A stretch of DNA of 64,000 bases from Blastomyces gilchristii SLH14081 (GCF_000003855.2 NW_003101681.1:732539-796538), one strand, 5' to 3'. Positions 11,790 to 24,140 are shown, counted from the first letter of the stretch. Notes: generated by a model from the sequence alone, not told the origin. Numbers and translations: made by a program.

Positions 11790-13590
11790 TAGATAAGAAG
11801 AATGAGAAAGAGAAGAAAGATAATAAGTAGAAAAACTTTTTTTCTTTTTATATTAGTTAGTTATAAGTTCATAATTATTAATAATTGAAATTAATTTTAA
11901 GTTTTTAAAAATTATTGTACAAGTTGTAATCAATGTCAGGAATAATATATATATATATATTTAACTATCATGATTCACAAATCACTATAATGTATAAGTA
12001 TCAATATTTTTTCAACATTAATATTTACAATATTAATATATTTTTAATGATATTATCTGATAATATAATTTGATAACACTCTCTTTCACAATATTAATAT
12101 ATTTCAAGAAATATGACAGAGATTAATCAAGATTGTTTATTTACTTTTATATATTGATAATATTCAATCTGAGTTAGTACTAAAATTATAACTAAGTTAA
12201 GAAAGAAGATTATTTTCTTTTATAATAATTCTTCTTATATATATCAGTGATCAGTTATTATCTTTATTAAAAATAAATTATCATCTTTCTTAAAATCTTT
12301 ATTACATCTTCTGAATTTACTTCTTTTACTTCTTTCACTTCTATTAAAGATTTATAAACTCTTTAAGAAATCACTGTGAATCACAAAGTCTATATTATTT
12401 ATAATTCAATGCAGAATGCTCTCTTTCAATTATAATGAATAATCACTTCATTCTTCATATCTGATTCCAGGTTATGAAATTTATGAAAAACTTAACACAA
12501 ACATTGAGATAAACTATGAAATAATTATTAACAGATTACATTGCAGATTACTGAAGAGTTATCTCTCTGCTATAATCACTACAACTTCATTCAGAAATAT
12601 TCATTATAAACTAATTATGACTCTGATAAAATTTTCTGACATCTGAAGTCATCAGAATGCAGATAATAAAAGAAAAATAATCAGAAAATTACTACTGAGC
12701 TGATAAGTTACTCTACTAGATAATGATTTTTAATAATACTAACTTTCTAATTTGAAGGAAATCATGTGAAAACAATTATATATCAGTACTCTGATTTCAC
12801 AACTCTTATCTAATAACTTCTGTGAACAATTACTTTGTATATATATATCTCTAAATCTTTCTCTTTAATTAATTGAAAACTCTGAATTCTGAACACTTCT
12901 TTAAATGCTTAATTCAAATCTTCATATTTTATATTGATTATGTCTTCAGTTCAATCTTGAGACATACTACAAAGCTAATATACAATATCTAGAATCAGAG
13001 TTGAAGAATCATTGAAGAGTATCTCTCATAGTGAATTCATGAACTAGTATAAACAATCTTATATTTATGAAAGTTATATATTATTACATTAATAAGAACT
13101 GAACTTATTAAGAGATATTAATTGAATTTGAATCATTGATCAGTAGTCATACTGATAATTATATAGCAGAGGTATTAATAACAGTAATTAAAACTAACTA
13201 TTGAGATATTAGTCTCAGTCTTCTTACAATTATAACTGATAATGCTGTGAATAACTACACTATAGTGAAGAGCTTGAAGTAAAAATTGACTTTGTATTTC
13301 TAGAATGATAAACAAGGTCATATTTTCTGCATTACTCATGTGATTCAACTTGTGATGTAAACACTGATAAAGAATCTTATCATCAAGATAATAAATAATG
13401 AGATGACTGATTCTTGAGATGAGAATGAGATGAAAGTAATTACTTAAGTAACTTTTACATTCATTTTACAAAAGATAATGTTTTTTGATAACACTTTTTA
13501 ATATTGCTTTTTAATAACACTTTTTAATAATACTACTGTTAATTTTGAATAGATTGACTAATAATTTAAATATCATAGATTTGAAACATT

Positions 13591-13965
13591 ATTATTATTA
13601 TTATTATTATTATTCTTTCATTATACTCATATGCAAGCGGAGCTTATGATGAGTCCTTGCGTGATGTTAAATACAGGTCAAGTGTTGATTATACAGAAGG
13701 AAATACAGGTGTTAAGATCATGTCAAGATAACAAGAACATAGGAAAATACAAAGAAGTGACAATTAGATACATGCGATAATAACTTCCCAGCCCAGGAAC
13801 ATAGAGTGATTCATTGAAGTGATTTGTACATCTCTGTATTTATTAGAAACCTGAGGTGCTTGAGTTCTGGATTTAATGTATTCCCTGCGGGTTTCGAACC
13901 CACGCGCCTTGGTTTCTCACGCCAAGGCGCTACCAGGTGGCCGCATTAACCATTCGGCCACCGGG
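13591..13965 (-). mobile_element. Compact tRNA-derived SINE with AAT tail
   Basis: Read on the minus strand, the element starts with a tRNA-like head at 13965. Its A-box is TGGCCGAATGGTTAA and its B-box GGGTTCGAAACCC (about 13881-13893). It runs about 375 bp and ends in AAT repeats at 13591-13614. A 13-bp direct repeat, gatttgaaacatt, flanks it at 13578-13590 and 13966-13978. The head resembles a class II (Ser/Leu-type) tRNA, with a long hairpin gcgccttgg/ccaaggcgc. The last 30 bases before the tail (tgcatatgagtataatgaaagaa) resemble the LINE end (tgcatacatctataattgaagaa), so the LINE probably mobilises it. Base composition is near normal, so it escaped most RIP. Confidence 0.8.
13877..13965 (-). 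ncRNA. tRNA-like promoter head of the SINE
   Basis: Pol III A and B boxes and a 5-bp T stem (gtggg/cccgc) are visible. The acceptor halves (tccccgg versus gcagggaa) pair only partly, and no clean anticodon arm with a standard variable loop can be folded by eye. I therefore treat it as a SINE head, not a working tRNA gene. A Leu(GAG) or Ser reading of the loop gtgagaa is possible but weak. Confidence 0.55.
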
Positions 13966-15355
13966 GATTTGAAACATTATTAATACAATTTGTATCTTCT
14001 CTAAACAATAACAATGATTTCATGATATTCAATAAATAAACAAATCAGTCACATCACTGAATATGATACAGAATATTAGAATATGATGAAGTTTAATATA
14101 TGAGATAACTGTTCAGACTCTTTAATTGTGTCAGATGATTGATCATTGAGTGTAATACTCTGATTGAAAAAAGATTCAGACATTGAAACTTTCTGATATG
14201 AAGTGAACTTAGTTGAAATATGTGATTAATTTACTGTTTCAGTTTTATAAGATAATAAAGACAGTCTCAATTACTTATATATCAATACTGCAGTCAGTCT
14301 AATGAGTATATAACAGTTTATTTACTTATCTTAAGAAGTAGTTAAATCACTTAAAAAGAAATTCAGTCTGAGATGATGTTATAGTGCAGGCTATTATTAC
14401 TATAAGAGATAAACTGATATATTATTACAGCAAAACTGAACAATCTTTTACAGAGTACTATGCTGTAGCAGCTCTACTAGATTTCTCTCATTGAGTTAAT
14501 ATCTACACTTCTCAAGATTGAACAGAGAAGAAATAAGACTCATATGTCAAATTAGTCTAAGACTACTATAATATCAACTATCAGAGATTTGAACAAGCAG
14601 ATATTAGAGATATGAAGACAGTGAAATATAATTTCCTAGTAAGTAACAATCTTTGATAACACTTCATATTATATAGAACTATAATACTAACTTTGAAACA
14701 GAACTTGTATACATTGATTGCAACTAAAAATCAGATAAAACTATATACTTATAAAACTGAATTTAACTGCTATCTTTAAGATAATCTGATAAATTTACAC
14801 ATCAAATCAATTCTAGAGTTATGAAAAATTGTTAAGAGTATATATTCAACTATTGCATTGATGATGTATGATATTCTAATAATTTCATTAACAGAGGTGG
14901 AAATGAAGTGAAAGTTCAACTCAAGTCAAGATATTTATCACTATTATCAGAGACAATTATAAGAAGAAACAATCAAGAAACTTATGATTGTAAAACATGA
15001 AATTATCAGACAGTTTAATACCTCTGATTACAGTATATCAGAGAAGTGTAGTTTTCATGAGAAAGTAAAGAATAAACTTATACAAGAATGTACTTAGTTA
15101 TTTCATGAGCATTATCAATAATTGTTATCAAATTCTGATTATATAAGCAATCACTGAATAAACTGAATGAGACTGAATTTAATCTTCAGTCTCAGTCTCA
15201 TTTTGATTTTGAAAGAATGATCATCTTTCATAGTTTATTCTGAGAAATTACTCTCATTTCACTGTTCTTATATTAAATCTGGTTATTTTTCACACCATTT
15301 CTCTCAGAAATGATTCATTTTCAGATTTTTTTAATGCTTAGTTCTGATGAGACTA

Positions 15356-15857
15356 GACTGGCCGCCGGGACTATGAATTTCACATTTGATCTCATTTGGT
15401 CTGGTCTCATACATTTCTTGATGTGAATCTCACTAGAACTAGTCATTAAAAAAACATGCAAAGTGACTATATATCAGATCTTAAAATGAAATCATGACTT
15501 GAAAAAAATGAGAAAGTGATTTCATTTGATCTCATTTAGTCTCATTCTTGGTATAAAGTTACTATTTTTAGACACTTTAAGGTTTTTTTTAGACTATTTT
15601 TAATTTTTTAAAAAGTAACACTTTTTGATAACACTCAAATGAGATTTAAAGTCATTTAAAGCAATAAAAATAATTTAAATTGAGAAGTGAAAATCATGAT
15701 CTCATTTGAAAAATGTGATAAGAGTAGACAGTAAGTCTCATTGAAACAGTATGAAACTACTATCTAATGTTAAAACCATGTAATGAGATCAGTCAAATTG
15801 GTAATGAGACTATCAAAAAATCTGGTCCTGGTCTCAGACACGGTCACACGGTCAGTC
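15356..15857 (-). mobile_element. MITE copy M2, 502 bp, intact ends
   Basis: It begins GACTGGCCGCCGGGA after TA and ends CGGTCAGTC before TA, in inverted orientation relative to M1 and M3. The 502-bp length equals M1 (summed) and M3. The short inverted termini GACTGRCCG and the TA target suggest a non-autonomous Tc1/mariner/pogo-type element. No open frame is present. Confidence 0.85.
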
Positions 15858-15859
15858 TA

Positions 15860-15938
15860 GATGAGACTCACGCTAAGAAATGTATGAAATCAGATCAAAT
15901 GAAATCAAATGTGAAATTCATGATCCCGCCGGCCAGTC
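15860..15938 (+). mobile_element. MITE terminal fragment
   Basis: The segment reads ctaagaaatgtatga through ccggccagtc before TA, matching the last 80 or so bases of the MITE in the forward orientation. It abuts M2. A word resembling the preceding MITE interior (tttttttaatgcttag) lies just left of M2 at about 15330-15345, so M2 may have inserted into an older copy of its own family. Confidence 0.6.
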
Positions 15939-16050
15939 TACACTGAAGTAATTCTTATAAAACCTAATAGAAAAGCTTCAATTTCTAAGTTATATAGAGT
16001 AATATCCTGCAAAAAAGGGTGCAGAATTAAGCAGATCTATTCAAAAAATT

Positions 16051-16536
16051 GTGTCCTGGTCTTTTATAAAGAGAAAAATAAAAGAATCTTGTTTAGACAA
16101 GTGGAATGAAAGCTGGCAGAAACAAAAGAAGAGTATACATTATTCAAGATTTGAAACAAAACCCAAGTGGAAATCTTGTTCAATTAAATGTAAAAAGAAA
16201 ATATTCTCATCTATAATACAGCTGAAACTAGGACATGGCTATTTCAAATCTTATATACAAAGATTTGATGATAGATTTGACTCAATAGAATGCTCATTCT
16301 GCAATACAAATGAGAATCCTGAGCATATTGTAATGCACTGTGCATTATACAATAGTCTCAGAGCCAGATTGAAAGAGAAGTATGATCTAAATCAATTAAA
16401 TATGAGATTCTTATTCTCAACTGAGACAGGAATTAAATACTTAATAGACTTTCTATCAGAAACTCAAGCAGCTACAAGAAAATGGCTAAATTCAGAATTA
16501 TCTGAATATGAAGAGGAGGAAATCAACCAGATATAG
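16051..16536 (+). CDS. LINE ORF2 C-terminal fragment with CCHC zinc finger (partial)
   Basis: This is a fragment, since the upstream reverse transcriptase is missing through 5' truncation; the Met at 16051 is internal to the original protein. The recognisable feature is CSFCNTNENPEHIVMHC near residues 81-97, a CX2CX7HX4C knuckle that sits at the C-terminus of many LINE ORF2 proteins and binds nucleic acid. Around it the sequence is basic (RKIKESCLDKW, KKSIHYSRF). The end is acidic (SEYEEEEINQI). It is probably not expressed as a functional protein. No RNase H motif lies within the surviving part. Confidence 0.7.
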   Translation: MSWSFIKRKIKESCLDKWNESWQKQKKSIHYSRFETKPKWKSCSIKCKKKIFSSIIQLKLGHGYFKSYIQRFDDRFDSIECSFCNTNENPEHIVMHCALYNSLRARLKEKYDLNQLNMRFLFSTETGIKYLIDFLSETQAATRKWLNSELSEYEEEEINQI

Positions 16537-16903
16537 TCTGTTAAAACAGCTATATACTATCTTTTAATAATTTGTTTTGTTACAGTCTTTCTTTATTTTA
16601 TCTTTTCATTTCAATTTCTTTCTGTCTATCTATTTAATGTGTCTATCTTTAAGACTGTGTTCTCTTTTCCTTTGTCATGATATTGTCAAATGGTTTCAAA
16701 GTATGAGATGATGTTAAAACACTGCAATTTGTAAACAGTTTTTGTATTCTGGGCTGGAATTTTCTGATTTTGCATATCTGAAATTGATGAATGTATAATA
16801 GTTAACTTTACAGATATAGGAAAAACCCTGAGAACTAAAAGTTCTCAGGTAGATGTCATAGTCTCTGACTGCATACATCTATAATTGAAGAATAATAATA
16901 ATA
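16537..16903 (+). repeat. LINE 3' UTR and AAT tail, copy 2 (reference copy)
   Basis: This is the least mutated of three copies (others at 715-1101 and 31564-31840). It ends tgcatacatctataattg followed by aataataat. It contains the short inverted pair ctgagaactaaaagttctcag (about 16828-16848), which could form a hairpin recognised by the LINE reverse transcriptase. Confidence 0.8.
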
Positions 16904-18220
16904 ATAGAGTAATATCTCTATTGAACTGTCTAGAAAAGGTTTTAGAAAAGATAATAGCTACTTAACTATCTTTTATAAGCTCTATTAATAACTCTCTTCT
17001 ATTTAGTGAATAAATGAAAGATAGAAAATAATACTCTGTAATTAACACTGTTCTCTCAGTTATTTATAATAGTTAAATAGCAAAGCATGAACATCTGGTC
17101 TCAACTGCAGTTTTTATTGATATAAAAGATACATTTAATCATGTTTCAAAGTCGAAGTTAATTCAGACTTTGAAGATGTTAAAACTGTTACTTTCTCTAA
17201 TAAAATGAGTTAACTGTTTTATATTTAAAAGAATTATATAACTATTCTTTGATAGAATGAAATAAGACAAGACTGAGATAAAAATAGAAGTACTGTAAGA
17301 ATCTTCAATCTTACTCATTTTATTTGCAATATACACTGCATATCTATTCAAGAATAGAGACATAAAAATAGTGAGATCTTCAAGTTATATGAATGATATT
17401 GATCTAGTCTACTGTTTAGAAACAATCAAAGAGAATTTAGAAGTGATTGAAAAAGTAGTAAAGAAAATCTTTATTAGAGCAGATATCAATCAAATTCAAT
17501 TTAATATAAATAAAACTGAGTTAATTCATTTCTTTTCTAGATTAAATGAGAAAGAACTATATCTAACTCTTTTAAATAAAGAGATTAAACCCAGTTTAAA
17601 TGTCAAATGATTAGAAGTATGATTAAACTCTAAGTTGAATTTTAAATATCATATTCAACAAAGAACTATCAAGGCAGAAAGACTATTAAATAGCATAATC
17701 ACACTATTAAATACTGAGAGAGATCTATTCTTCCAGGCCATGAGACAGTTATATATAGCCTGTATTATCTCAGTAGCTGATTGTGAAGTTTAAGTTTGAT
17801 GAAATAATCAAGAAAATTTCACTAAACTCTTTCAAAGTCTGTAAAACAGAGCTTTGAGAAGAATTCTGAGAGTATTTAAATCATCTTCTATTAAAGCAAT
17901 GAAAATTGAAGCTTCAATTCTCTCCTCTACTATTAGATTTGAAAAGGCCTGTATGAACTATACTCTGAGAGTTATAAAGATGAGCTTAAATTATATAATC
18001 AGAGAAAGAGTCTCTTCTTCATTTTCACTAATTAACTTAGAAAATAAACTGAATTGAAATAGATTTCTTGATTGAAATGAAAATAATTCTTCAAAGAAAA
18101 TACTCTCTCAACTATACAGACTATACTCACTGATTAAAAATCAATTTTCTTTATTAAATATTGAAAAAGGTGATCATGAGAAGATATCTCTCTGAAGAGA
18201 AAAGCTTAAATCTCTCATAG

Positions 18221-18477
18221 TGTAAGAATAAGTACTCGCAGGCGATTATTCAGGTGTTTGCAGCTTGGCGTGATATGTACTGTTAACTACTAGAAGTATT
18301 CACAGTAGAAAGGTAAATGTAGATATTAAATGTATAATAGCATTTAAGCTGAGTTATGAATAGTAGTCATGAAGTTCAGTCTATATAGTTATATATACTC
18401 AAGAGCTGCTAACTCTATTAATTATATGAGAGATAGAAATAGAAGTAAAGAATCTATAAGAAGTGAGATTTCTTATA
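18221..18477 (-). repeat. Gypsy 2 LTR, left
   Basis: It aligns over its whole length with 31306-31563, for example the shared words ttaactactagaagtatt and gctgagttatgaatagtagt. It keeps some CpG (actcgcaggcgatt), where the right copy has acttacagataatt. Confidence 0.8.
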
Positions 18478-18743
18478 TATCTCTCTCTCTCTAAGACTTC
18501 ATCTGTGAAGTCTTTCACTGAGTGATTTCATAGAATCAGACTCAGTACTGCAGTGATACTCACTAAAAACTCTTCATATCTATAAAAAATCTCAGTGAGG
18601 AAAAATCTCTTGTTATTATAAAGAGAAAAGAGTCTGTTACTCAGTTTCTTATTCTGTGAGATTCTTTATAATCTACAGATCTTTCTCTGACTATTATACA
18701 GATTCATCTCATATCTTTTATATAGAAGAGTTTCAGTTGACTA

Positions 18744-19245
18744 GACTGACTGTGTGACCGTGTATGAGATCAGGACCAGATTTTTTGATAGTCTCATTAT
18801 CAATTTGACTGATCTCATTATATGGTTTTAACATTAGATAGTAGTTTCATACTGTCTCAGTGAGACTTACTGTCTACTCTTGTCACATTTTTCAAATAAG
18901 ATCATGATTTCTACTTCTCAATTTAAAATATTTTTATTACTTTAAATGACTTTAAATCTCATTTGAGTGTTATCAAAAAGTGTTACTTTTTAAAAAATTA
19001 AAAATAGTCTAAAAAAAACCTTAAAATGTCTAAAAATAGTAACTTTATGCCAAGAATGAGACTAAATGAGATCAAATGAGATCACTTTCTCATTTTTTTC
19101 AAGTCATGGTTTCATTTTAAGATCTCATATATAGTCACTTTGCATGTTTTTTTAATGACTAGTCCCAGCGGGATTCATGCTAAGAAATGTATGAGACTAG
19201 ACTAAATAAGATTAAATGTGAAATTCATGATTCTGATGATCAGTC
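18744..19245 (+). mobile_element. MITE copy M3, 502 bp
   Basis: A full-length copy starts GACTGACTGTGTGACC after TA and ends GATCAGTC before TA. It lies inside the 3' region of gypsy 2, so it moved after gypsy 2 had inserted. Confidence 0.85.
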
Positions 19246-21279
19246 TACAGTTAACTCTCAACTATTTCTGTAAGATTCTCATATAATTATTACACAGATT
19301 TATTTCACAGATGAATTACTTTCTGTGAGACTATTCTTATCAAAGAGAAGTATTCATGAGTTAATCTTTCACTTATTCTTGCAAATCATTCTTCTTTAAC
19401 ACTGTAGAGTTGTAAGAAATTTTTCATTCTTTTATCAACTCTATAGAATTGCAGAATCAAGATATCTATGATCTGCAATCACTCTTTATAGTTATATAGA
19501 AAGATTCAGATCTGTGATTTATAATCATTCTTTACTTACTAAAGTGATCTGACTGTTTTATAAGATCACTCATAGTGTAAATAAATCTCTTCAGAGTAGT
19601 ATAAATACTTCAGATCTATTTATAAAATCTCATCTTCTTTTCTCTTTTTCTATAACTGCTTTTATTTTTATAAACTATGAGTATTCTTATCAATCTGTAA
19701 AGTGTTTTTACTCAGATAATAGAGAGAGAGTATTTCTAACAATGTCTATATATTGATTCAAGAACTTCTCAAGAATAAAAGTTTTTTCAATTTTAATATC
19801 TTTATAAACAATGTCTGATCACTGTTGAGCTTCTTATAAGTATTCTTATAACTTCTCTGATCACTTTTTATTAGCTGATAAAGCAGAGATATTATTATCT
19901 GTGATAGTGTCTTTATCTTCTTCAGCTCTGTCACTGTATCTAATCTTCAGATCAGCAGTTAACTCTGTATCTCTCTCAGATCAGTCTCTGACTTTAAGCA
20001 GTACAGTTCTATTCTTTACTATAAGTCTTACTGAAAGTAATTTCTTACAGACTCTAGCTAATAGTTTCTGCAAAGCTCTCAGTGCTGTCAGTGCTCTCTG
20101 CATCTGCACAGATCTATAATCATCTTCTTTCTACTTATACAATCTCTGATCAGATATATGTGAATATGTCTAGATTCTCTATTAATAGTTCTCACACTGC
20201 AGCACATTTCTGTAATCTTATTATTAATAAGAGATAAGTCTCTGAGTATCTGTAAAATCTGAGTAATCAAGACAATGCAAATGTTATAAATTTGTGATAA
20301 GAGTTAATCTGAATAGATAAGCTCTCTCTCTGTATCTTAATTATTTCTAAGCTGAATACTTCAGTATAACTGAAAGAGTGAATACAGCTTTATAAGAGAT
20401 ATCTGATTCTATGTACAGATGATTAGCTCTCAAGACTCTGTTATAACTGTATATATTCTGATATCTGACTCTCTTGAAGTCTGTGCATTTCTAACAGTCT
20501 TTGTGTCAAATATAATAATTGTCTGTATCACAGATATGATGCTCTCTGCTTCTTTAAAGAGAAGAATTAATAGTTATAAGAGAATTGAATATTATAAATA
20601 TTGAGAATATAAGTGTGGGTTTTCTTTATTTTTTCTTTATTAATCTCTAAATTGTATTCACAGCTCTGTTTTTATTTTTCTTTATTTTTAGCTTTAATAA
20701 TAATATAATTTCTTCTTTTCTTTATATATACTGTGAACTGTTCATCTCAGTAGAAACTTATTATCTTATAGACTAGAATTTATAAATAACAGTATTAATA
20801 TCTTTATTATAATCAGATTCTTAGTGAAGATTATATTATTCTAACTTATCAGAATTTACAGTATAAAAGTTATATCTCAGCTTCTATAGATATCTTATCT
20901 ACTTAAATAATTCTTAAGTGAACTTATTCATCTTATCAGAATATTCTTATTACTGAATCTTGAATCAGAGCTTATAATCTTACTTCTCTGAGTTAATAAT
21001 TTCTTTAATCTGATATTCTCTTTCACTCTCTAGTACTTTATAAATAGAGTGATAAGTCACAGAATTCTCTTCTAAGAATTTCTTATATTTATAAAGTAAA
21101 GAGATATGAAAAACATTATATATCTACAGCTTAAATGACAGTTTTAATCTATAGAACTGTAAACTAACTTTCTTTATAATGTTATAAGACTCTATCTATA
21201 AGAGATTCAGCTTCTTACTAAATCTCTATATAATAATGTTTTTCAGACTTAGTCAGACTCTATTATCTTTCTTAAAACT

Positions 21280-21550
21280 TGTAAGAGGCCTACACCGAAT
21301 AGATCGGTATAATATTGATAGGTCTTATATGACAAAGATAAAAACGTTAAAAAAGAAAAGAAAGAGAAAGTGCGAGAATTAGTGATTGAGATGAATATTT
21401 ATACGCGTATGTGGTGGTGTACGCGGTGGAGCTTCGGGGTGAAAGAATATGCACATGTTCATAGTGACCGCGGATCAGTGATTGAGAATGAAAGAATCTA
21501 TGAAGTGTAATGAAATAGTCTATATGATTGATCAGGTGCAGCCTGCTACA
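21280..21550 (-). repeat. Gypsy 3 LTR, left
   Basis: 271 bp, aligning along its whole length with 26579-26849. Shared words include gaatatttatacgcgtatgt and gaatctatgaagtgtaatga. Differences are transitions; the left copy is the more mutated in its last 150 bases. Confidence 0.9.
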
Positions 21551-23939
21551 TTAGCCTCTTCTTTTCAGAAGCAGTTCTCATCAGTCAAGAGCTGCTGTTT
21601 CAGATAATATGAAACTCAGAGTTCAGATCAGTTGATTATAGCTGACTCATTTTATAAGATATTATCAGCTTCAGCTGCAGAATCTCTCATCAAGAATATC
21701 TTCAATCTCTCACTCAAGCTCATTATTCTCTTCTATGATATCTGACAGTTGTCAGTTAGAAGTCAGCTGAGAAGGAAACAGATCAGTGACAGTGTGATAA
21801 AGTAAGCTTGTATAAAATACATTATGAATCTCTGATAATGTGTCAAGATAATAGTTATAACTATCTAGAACTTCTATCACTTTATATCTGACATAGCAGT
21901 AGTTTAGTATACAAGATAAACATGTGATTCATATATTCTTGAGATTCAATTATACAAGGTCTTCTATTTTATACTGCTCTGTAGAATCTCATCAGATATT
22001 AATTTAATCTTCTTAATCTTATTTTACAGTTGCTATGAAGACTTCTACTCAGTCACAGATATCTCAGAGCTTTATTACTATATTATCAGTGATCTGAATT
22101 GAACTATAAGAGTTCAGTGTGAACTATGTAGTCTCTAGAAGATTCAACACTTTCATGTAAGATCTGTGTGTAAGAAAGAACAGACTTATATCTATTAAAA
22201 TAGTATCTCAACTGTTGATAGTGATCTCTGCATATAGAAGAAGATTATATCAATCATCTTATAAGTAATTACAGAACTTATGAAGATAATTCTTTACAGT
22301 CTGAATTATTCATTCTGATGTATTATCAGTCTCAGAGTGATAGATAGTTAACAGACAGTATATAATCTTGAGAACTTGACAGATTCTTATTCAGAGAGTG
22401 CTTATAAATTAACAGTTCTAATCTGATACTATTAATCTCAGTAATTCATATATCTAATAGAATGAACTCTGTAAAAAGGCTTCAGTAACTTATTCAGTAT
22501 TCATCTTATTACAAGATTTCAATATTATATTCTTACTTAGTTGATCAATGATGATCAGAATATTTCTACAACTCTTACTCTCAGATAGATTAATAGTGAA
22601 GTCAATTACTACATCTCATCAGATTCTATCAGAGATATTAAGTAATTTCAGTAGATTTTTTCTACAGTTCTTTCATAAGATAATAGAAGAATAGTAATTA
22701 CAGTTTCAGATAAAGCATCTGATACTGTTTAATATTTCAGATCAGTAGAATTCTCAGAAGATTATTCTATACAGTTATTCACAGTCTGAATAACTGATTA
22801 TATATAAATTATACATCTCTTGCATTATCTGAGTGTGTAAGAATTCAGAGTGAGAGACTCAGTATTGTTTATGAAATTGTAGAGTGTTATTATCATTGAT
22901 TGAATATTCTGAGATATCAGTTCTTATATATAGTTCTGAGGAAAATCAGAGTGCTTTTTAATATACTGCTTCAGTGAGAATCTGAAGAAGTTCATCAATC
23001 TGAGCTGTCATATATCATAGTTTATTCAGTGTAGAGAAAGTGAAGATATTAATATCAGTTCTAATTGAAGAAGCATGTATGATACTGTGAGCTGTTTTAT
23101 CTTGATTAACTAGTATCTTCAGATTCAAGAGCTGATGCTCTCAGTTCATTCAGTGAGTATCTGTTACATTGAATGATATATCTTACTCTTATTATAAGAG
23201 AGCATCTGTCATCAAGTTCTGACTGTCAGAATGATAGTGTATTGTAAAATAAAAGCAGCTTAGAAACTCAGATCATCATGTCTATTATTCAGTAAGTTTA
23301 TAAGTAGTTAAGAAGTATTTGAGATTCTTATAATCTGTGACTATCTCAAATTCAGAGATACTTCAGAGTTCAGAGTCTCATTCTTCTAAATAATGTATAA
23401 TTATGAGAAGTTTCTTATCATAGATCTTATAATTGCATTCAGTGAGACTTAGTTTCTTAGATATGAAGACATATAATTGTAGAATATCTTTATCATTATA
23501 TTATAATATCACTTCTTCTGTTATATAGTCAGAGAAATCAGCTTCAATAACTATCTTATAATCAGAATTAAATATTATCAGCAGAGAGATATTAATGAAT
23601 ATCTTCTTTATCTATATAAATACAGCTTCAGTATTCACTGATCATTGAAATACTGAGTCTTTCTTAGTAAGATCTGTAAGTAATCTTATAATATCTGAGA
23701 AGTTTTATATAAATTGCTGATAGAAGTTAGTAAATCTGATAAAGCTTTATATATCTTTCATAGTACACAGAGCTTCTCATTCAAGAATGATGAAGACTTT
23801 CTCAGAATTCATTCAAATCCTCTTATCAGCTTCTATAATAAAACTCAGATACTTGATACTCTTGACTTTAAAATCATACTTATTAATATCTATCAGTAGT
23901 TCTGCTTCTTGTAGCTATTGTAATATCTTTTATACATAT

Positions 23940-24140
23940 TCTTAATATTCTTTTCTGAATTCATTGATGAAGATGAGAATGTCATTCAGATAAGTAGATA
24001 TAAACTTATTAAGAAAATCTTGAAGTACTCAGTTAATATACTTCTGAAATGTACTGAGAGTATTAGTCAGTTCAAAGAGTGTGACTATTCATTCAAAGAG
24101 ACTATAATATGTTTGAAATACTGTAAGTTATTCATCTTCT
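23940..24140 (-). pseudogene. Gypsy 3 reverse-transcriptase core relic
   Basis: The minus-strand translation shows the conserved F-G-L-x-N-A-P-x-T-F-Q block as FELTNTLSTFQ. The catalytic box is YLNDILIF. Pro-to-Leu/Ser, Gly-to-Glu and Asp-to-Asn changes are all C-to-T or G-to-A events. Surrounding sequence (about 22,000-26,400) is the rest of the pol/gag relic, too broken to delimit by eye. Confidence 0.75.

Larger units (their letters stand above)
12400..15200 (+). pseudogene. hAT-family transposase relic
   Basis: Conceptual translation around 13220-13420 shows ITDNAVNNYTI followed by HIFCITHVIQLV. These resemble the D-N-A-x-N-N block and the C-x-x-H-x-x-N/Q-L block of fungal hAT transposases. 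A region near 14930-15080 reads like the C-terminal dimerisation segment, with stops where Trp codons would be (TGG to TGA). Many stops interrupt the frame, consistent with RIP. The frame is further split by the SINE at 13591-13965. The boundaries are estimates; I could not find confident hAT terminal repeats or an 8-bp duplication. Assignment to hAT rests on these two motifs only. Confidence 0.5.
16007..16903 (+). mobile_element. 5'-truncated LINE nested in older LINE
   Basis: A 13-bp target duplication, atagagtaatatc, occurs at 15994-16006 and 16904-16916. The insert keeps the C-terminal 161 codons of a LINE ORF (16051-16536), a 3' UTR (16537-16890) and an AAT-repeat tail. Loss of the 5' end is typical of target-primed reverse transcription. 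The ORF is open and CpA-rich enough to suggest that little RIP has acted on this copy. Confidence 0.85.
15941..18220 (+). pseudogene. Outer LINE reverse-transcriptase relic, RIP-mutated
   Basis: After removal of the inner LINE (16007-16903 plus one target copy), the frame reads VISLLNCLEKVLEKI. It continues through VFIDIKDTFNHVSKSKL and LLILFAIYTAYLF to SYMNDIDLVY. These are the classic LINE reverse-transcriptase blocks: the RPISLLN block, the A-motif D, the SP-LF-Y block, and a catalytic (F/Y)xDD now YMND through a G-to-A change. The frame is broken by stops at former Trp/Gln/Arg codons. It resembles Tad-type fungal LINEs. The relic is cut at 18220 by the LTR of gypsy 2, and the expected RNase H part is not recovered after the far LTR. 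Confidence 0.8.

Noticed and set aside
13877..13965. Functional nuclear tRNA gene
   Set aside because: Acceptor pairing is poor, no clean anticodon arm was found, and the sequence is the head of an element with an AAT tail and target duplication.
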